Assembly: GCA_964631335.1 (NCBI GenBank)
Contig: CAZVXD010000090.1
Location: forward strand, 1-7,255
Length of the DNA stretch: 7,255 nt
From: JAFGHJ01 sp964631335
GTDB taxonomy: Bacteria > Hydrothermota > UBA3072
Direction: 5' to 3'
The number at the start of each line of letters is the position of its first letter. Positions within the stretch are counted from its first letter, which is position 1. The translations under genes and the position numbers were made by a program. The notes beneath the pieces are model-generated. The model was not told where the DNA came from, ran no database searches, and saw only the letters and a program-made list of their open reading frames with translations. This document shows positions 4,003 through 7,255 of the stretch, piece after piece.

Positions 4003-5442
4003 ATGCTGCATAAGCGTTTTTTCGCGTTCCTTTCAGCCTTCTTTCTTATTATAGGCGGCTGCGCTTACCTGCAAACTCAGGTAAAACATTATAAAGGCAT
4101 CGAAGAAGATTTTTCTACCCGTTATTACATTCAAGCAGCCGAAAAGATAGAGAAGGCTAAAAACGAAGGTAAGTACGAAGGTAAAGACAGAGTCCTTTAT
4201 TATCTGGATATGGGTATCGCCCTGCATTTCGCGGGAAATTACAGGGCAAGCAACGAATTTCTGGATAAAGCGGAAATTGCCATCGAGGAGAATTTCACCA
4301 AATCCATCTCAAAGATGATGGTCTCTTTTTTACTTAACGACAACGCACTCGATTACGCGGGAGAAGACTACGAAGATATCTTTACCAATATAATAAAAAC
4401 CCTGAATTATTTGCACTTACAAAATTACGAAGACGCGATGGTAGAAGTTAGAAGAATAAACCTGAAATTGAGTAAATTAGAAGACAAATATTCCAACATG
4501 GCCGAGCAATTAAGCGAAAGTGAAAAACTCAGGGAAAACAAAACCGATTTCCGTTTTACTCCCGGAAAAACAAACTTAAGATACTCGATTACGGGCATCT
4601 TCCTCTCCATGCTGGGATATAAAAACATGGGGGAATGGGATGACGTTGAAATAGACAGAAAAAAAATCATAGAAGCTTCTTCCGGCAGGCTGGAAGATTT
4701 TTCGGAAAAAATAATATCCCCGTCGGGAGAAAACAATACTCCGGTCTACACGCTGTGTTTCACGGGCAAAAGTCCTGTCAAGCTCCAATCCACTCTTCTC
4801 CTCGACTATGATCCGGATTTGAATATGGCAAGAATTATGGTTCCGGATAAAAAAAACCGTGAAATCCATTCTTTTAAGTATAGGGGCGATGATGAATTAC
4901 ATTTAAAATTCGCCGTGCCGGAAATAGCGAGAAGAAAATCGAAAATTAGGCATGTAATAATCTACGCGAATGGCAGACCTCTGGGAGAAATGTACCCCCT
5001 GGAAGACTTTGGGTCGATAGCCGAAGAAACCTTTAAAGTAAAAAAACCTATCGTATATCTCAGGGCGGCTTTAAGAACTTTAATCAAAACTGTTGTAGAT
5101 TCTAAAATAAAAGAAAGCATAGATAAAAAATACGAAAAAGAAAACAACGAGGATGAAGAAAATGGAAAGGACGCTAAAGATAAAGAAGAAAACAAATTAA
5201 TGGCGGGGTTGCTTAAGTTTGCGGTAGACGCCTTAACCGATGTAACCGAAAACGCCGACCTCCGCTGCTGGAGAACGATGCCCGGAAGAGCTTATGCGGG
5301 AAGGATAAATCTTGCACCGGGTAAGCATGAAATCGCTTTCCAATATCTGGATGCCCGCGGCAACGTGGTCGATATGGAAACAAAAACAATCATTATAGAA
5401 AAAAATACTTTGAACCTTATAGAGGGGGTGTCTTATCAATGA
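4003..5442 (+). CDS. COG3014-family TPR-like lipoprotein
   Basis: This 479-residue predicted lipoprotein has a signal ending LIIGGC (Cys20). Residues 36-160 are helical and TPR-like (YYIQAAEKIEKAKNEG, YLDMGIALHFAGNYRASNEF, DYAGEDYEDIFTNIIKTLNYL, YEDAMVEVRRIN), the pattern I associate with COG3014. Residues 240-330 look like a beta-rich segment, and EDFGSIAEETFKVKKPIVYLRAALRTLIK (334-362) is a second conserved block. Residues 376-397 are a Lys/Glu/Asp/Asn-rich low-complexity insert, probably a flexible linker. ENADLRCWRTMPGRAYAGRINLAPGKHEI (416-444) closes the family core. The start lies 3 nt after the lpoB-like stop with no good Shine-Dalgarno, so translation is probably coupled. The function is not known; position between two other lipoproteins suggests a shared envelope complex. 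Family assignment is from remembered motifs. Confidence 0.8.
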   Translation: MLHKRFFAFLSAFFLIIGGCAYLQTQVKHYKGIEEDFSTRYYIQAAEKIEKAKNEGKYEGKDRVLYYLDMGIALHFAGNYRASNEFLDKAEIAIEENFTKSISKMMVSFLLNDNALDYAGEDYEDIFTNIIKTLNYLHLQNYEDAMVEVRRINLKLSKLEDKYSNMAEQLSESEKLRENKTDFRFTPGKTNLRYSITGIFLSMLGYKNMGEWDDVEIDRKKIIEASSGRLEDFSEKIISPSGENNTPVYTLCFTGKSPVKLQSTLLLDYDPDLNMARIMVPDKKNREIHSFKYRGDDELHLKFAVPEIARRKSKIRHVIIYANGRPLGEMYPLEDFGSIAEETFKVKKPIVYLRAALRTLIKTVVDSKIKESIDKKYEKENNEDEENGKDAKDKEENKLMAGLLKFAVDALTDVTENADLRCWRTMPGRAYAGRINLAPGKHEIAFQYLDARGNVVDMETKTIIIEKNTLNLIEGVSYQ

Positions 5443-6473
5443 TGAAAAAAGTCTTTTTAGCGGGATTTTTAATATTACTGTTCGCCGGATGCGCTTCTAA
5501 TCCACAGATAAGCGGAACGGGCGGTTTGCCGGATTGGGTGGAAAACCCGGACGCTTTGTATCCGAAAAGCCTTTACCTGACAGCGGTATCCAGCGGTAGT
5601 TCTCTGGACGAAGCCAGACAGAGGTCTATAGGATCTCTTTCCAATATCTTTTCCGTAAATGTAAAACTCGACAGAAGAATCTTAGAGGCATACTCCGAAG
5701 AGAAAAAAAGAGACGCGGAAATGGACTGGGAACACTCCGTAAATCTCTTTAACAGAAGTGTTCTTACAAGCGATAACGAACTCATCAACGTAAGAACGGG
5801 AAAGACCTACTTCGACGAGAGGACAGCCACCTTCTATGTACTCTCCGTAATAAGTAAAGCGGAAACCGAAATGCTCTATCTCGAAGAAATACAGAAAAAC
5901 GACAGATCACTGGTGAGCTTCTATCGTGAAGCCGAGCTTGCCGAAAACAAAATATCAAAACTCATTTACCTTAAAAAATGCATGGAAGTAATAAAAATCG
6001 GCGAGGCTTTGCGTTCTATTCACAGAATTCTTTCCCTTACAGGAGATACACCCGCCCTTCCGGTTCCAAAGGATAAAATTCAGGTTGAATTACAAAACTT
6101 AAAAAATACGATAGTAGCAAAAATAGAAACAGCAGGGAGTGAAAAAGAAAAACTTTCTTCCTATTTGAGAGAGGTGGTGGACCAAATAGGTTTCAGCACT
6201 GGTGAAGAAAACCCCGATATTATAGTAAAGGGCAATCTGGACATAACTCCTCTCGATTTTCCGAGAGAAGGAAAATTTGTCCGCTGGGAACTAATCGTCG
6301 ACGTGACAAACGCGACAACCGGCAACACAATGAACACATACACGGCAAGCGCCAGGGAAGGACACGTCTCCGGAGAATCCGTTAAGGGAAGAGCTCTGGA
6401 TAGGGTCAAAGAAGAACTTAACAATAACTTCTACGAAAACTTTGCCGCGTTTTTGAGTGAATCTTACGAATAA
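5439..6473 (+). CDS. LPP20-family lipoprotein
   Basis: This 344-residue predicted lipoprotein starts MMKKVFLAGFLILLFAGC, with lipobox FAGC and Cys18. LPDWVENPDALYPKSLYLTAVSSGSSLDEARQRSIGSL (residues 30-67) has the PDW, YP, Y..A..SG and EAR..A-like order typical of LPP20 domains (Helicobacter Lpp20 and FlgP-like proteins). Residues 70-150 complete that domain (ERTATFYVLSVISKAETE). Residues 150-200 are helical. Residues 258-340 form a second beta-rich unit (DIIVKGNLDITPLDF, VRWELIVDVTNATTGNTM). Its ATG overlaps the preceding stop (ATGATG), with a purine-rich GAGGGGG at 5422-5428 as ribosome site; Met 5442 is an alternative. Last gene of the operon. Known family members are outer-membrane lipoproteins, some tied to flagella or motility, but no flagellar gene is seen here, so the role is left open. 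Confidence 0.8.
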   Translation: MMKKVFLAGFLILLFAGCASNPQISGTGGLPDWVENPDALYPKSLYLTAVSSGSSLDEARQRSIGSLSNIFSVNVKLDRRILEAYSEEKKRDAEMDWEHSVNLFNRSVLTSDNELINVRTGKTYFDERTATFYVLSVISKAETEMLYLEEIQKNDRSLVSFYREAELAENKISKLIYLKKCMEVIKIGEALRSIHRILSLTGDTPALPVPKDKIQVELQNLKNTIVAKIETAGSEKEKLSSYLREVVDQIGFSTGEENPDIIVKGNLDITPLDFPREGKFVRWELIVDVTNATTGNTMNTYTASAREGHVSGESVKGRALDRVKEELNNNFYENFAAFLSESYE

Positions 6474-6474
6474 G

Positions 6475-6525
6475 ACTCTTCTACCTATATGAATAATGTT
6501 TTATACTTTTTTAAAACAGAAGAGT
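6475..6525. repeat. Nested inverted repeat after the lipoprotein operon
   Basis: ACTCTTCT (6475-6482) pairs with AGAAGAGT (6518-6525). Inside, GTTTTA (6498-6503) pairs with TAAAAC (6512-6517), which directly abuts the outer right arm. The fold would be a 6-bp hairpin stacked on an 8-bp stem with a 15-nt one-sided bulge. It starts one base past the stop at 6473. No T-run follows, so it is not a classical terminator; it may be an mRNA 3'-end or processing element. Confidence 0.55.
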
Positions 6526-6545
6526 GAAGCATTCATAAAGATATA

Positions 6546-6935
6546 ATGAAAACAGTCAACAACAAGGAAATAGTATTACAATTTATAGAAGCGTTAAACA
6601 ACGCCGATATTGAAAAAATAGCAAACATGATGGCTGATGATCACGTCTTTATCGATTCCGGAGGCGGCAAATACACGGGAAAAGAAACGATGAAACAGGG
6701 TTGGATCGCTTATTTTGATATGTTTCCCGATTATAAAATAGAAGCAGTCGATATCACTCAAAACGATTCTACAGTCGGCGTCTTCGGATATGCAAGCGGT
6801 TCATTTAAAGGAAACAAAAACAAACATTTCCGAATCCCCGCCTCCTGGAAGGCAGTAGTAAAAAAAGGTAAGATAAAACACTGGCAAGTTTACTGCGAAA
6901 CAAAAGAAATCGAAAAAATATTAGAACGGGAATAA
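6546..6935 (+). CDS. NTF2/SnoaL-like small cytoplasmic protein
   Basis: The 129-residue product has no signal peptide and matches the NTF2-like cone fold in order and length. It has an N-terminal helix (KEIVLQFIEALNNADIEKIANMMADDHVFID, residues 7-37), a glycine turn (SGGGKYTGKETMKQGWIAYFDMFPDYKIE, 38-66), then beta strands (STVGVFGYASGSFKG, RIPASWKAVVKKGKIKHWQVYCETKEI). SnoaL/ketosteroid-isomerase-like relatives bind small hydrophobic ligands or act as isomerases or cyclases. The substrate cannot be read from sequence and no biosynthetic neighbours are present. No Shine-Dalgarno is seen before the ATG; an in-frame stop at 6525-6527 limits any upstream extension to six codons. It lies 72 nt after the operon, and co-transcription is possible because no clear terminator or promoter separates them. 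It is the only non-exported product downstream of the CBM9 gene. Confidence 0.8.
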   Translation: MKTVNNKEIVLQFIEALNNADIEKIANMMADDHVFIDSGGGKYTGKETMKQGWIAYFDMFPDYKIEAVDITQNDSTVGVFGYASGSFKGNKNKHFRIPASWKAVVKKGKIKHWQVYCETKEIEKILERE

Positions 6936-6980
6936 TTTAAAAAATAGAAACTCATAAGAAAATACAAACGGAGAAATTAC

Positions 6981-6985
6981 AGGAG
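6981..6985 (+). promoter_or_regulatory. Ribosome binding site of the downstream partial lipoprotein gene
   Basis: AGGAG stands 5 nt before the ATG at 6991 and supports that start. The 55-nt gap from the NTF2-like gene shows no promoter or terminator. Confidence 0.7.
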
Positions 6986-6990
6986 AAATA

Positions 6991-7255
6991 ATGTTTTATA
7001 GATCATTAAAATATCTATGTTTATTGCTTATAATTTCAACCTTAACCTGCACACGCAAAACACCTAAAACCTTAGAATCTAAAGTAACCGACAAAATCCA
7101 TGAATTAAACGGTTCGGATAAAGACCCGGAAAGTTTTGCCGCGCCAGAAGGAGAACCCCTGCATTTATATCCCCCTAAACTAAAACTTATAGAAGTATCC
7201 TCGGATACGGCATATCTAGAAGTTATAAATTCCTATTATTTAACGCAATCCATGG
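6991..7255 (+). CDS. Putative lipoprotein, N-terminal part (cut by window edge)
   Basis: The frame is open from ATG 6991 to the window end, giving 88 residues plus one base. The N-terminus MFYRSLKYLCLLLIISTLTC is a short positively charged and hydrophobic signal. Cys20 is a likely lipidation site, although Thr at -1 is unusual for a lipobox (usually Gly, Ala or Ser). The following part is polar (TRKTPKTLESKVTDKIHELNG), as expected for a tether, and then reads APEGEPLHLYPPKLKLIEVSSDTAYLEVIN, which may begin a beta domain. I do not recognise the family from this fragment. It follows the NTF2-like gene on the same strand and may extend the envelope gene cluster. A secreted soluble protein is the alternative if Cys20 is not lipidated. 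Confidence 0.75.
   Translation, partial: MFYRSLKYLCLLLIISTLTCTRKTPKTLESKVTDKIHELNGSDKDPESFAAPEGEPLHLYPPKLKLIEVSSDTAYLEVINSYYLTQSM

Noticed and set aside
4425..4869. Minus-strand frames opposite the COG3014-like gene (also 4033-4227, 4962-5195, 5233-5439)
   Set aside because: They are Ser/Phe/Leu-rich antisense shadows of a Lys/Glu-rich coding sequence, without ribosome sites or recognisable domains.
5573..6424. Minus-strand frames opposite the LPP20-like gene
   Set aside because: Same shadow pattern; the plus-strand gene is well supported.
6542..6547. TATAAT overlapping the NTF2-like start as a -10 box
   Set aside because: It overlaps the ATG itself, so transcription from it would start inside the gene. 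No -35 element is present at the right distance.

Overview
The window looks like a chromosomal stretch from an uncultivated Gram-negative bacterium, plausibly of the FCB/candidate-phylum type (Cloacimonadota, WOR-3 or a relative). This is inferred from moderately AT-rich DNA, a secreted protein with a C-terminal domain resembling type IX secretion (T9SS) sorting tails, several outer-membrane-type lipoproteins, strong AGGAGG ribosome sites and consensus sigma-70 promoters. The taxonomic guess rests on protein style and remembered intergenic sequence, not on a marker gene.

Layout. Positions 1-328 (minus strand) hold the N-terminal half of an endonuclease III-type DNA glycosylase, cut by the window edge. 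Positions 329-1015 are non-coding. Positions 1016-2956 encode a 646-residue secreted protein with two CBM9-like carbohydrate-binding domains, a Kre9/KNH-like Ig domain and a T9SS-like tail. Positions 2957-3396 are again non-coding. Positions 3397-6473 are a tight three-gene operon of lipoproteins: an LpoB-family protein, a COG3014-family TPR-like protein and an LPP20-family protein. The first two are 3 nt apart and the last two overlap by 4 nt. Positions 6546-6935 encode a small NTF2/SnoaL-like protein, and a further putative lipoprotein starts at 6991 and runs off the end.

How it works together. The lipoprotein operon is probably one transcription unit making a cell-envelope complex. LpoB-type proteins activate class A penicillin-binding proteins in E. 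coli; the roles of the other two families are not established. The CBM9 protein appears to be a separate monocistronic unit. Both units start from sigma-70 promoters that match the consensus exactly (TTGACA, 17 nt, TATAAT) and share 20 identical bases around the -35 element.

Most unusual content. The two long intergenic regions are not random. They are mosaics of short degenerate tandem arrays with periods of 7, 8, 9 or 10 nt. At least eleven arrays are visible by eye, several abut one another, and two families recur in the window. One octamer array ends just before the CBM9 gene's promoter. I know of no named element that explains this mosaic. A second notable point is a 193-nt block inside the CBM9 gene, duplicated 636 nt apart with only three synonymous differences, which suggests recent internal gene conversion.
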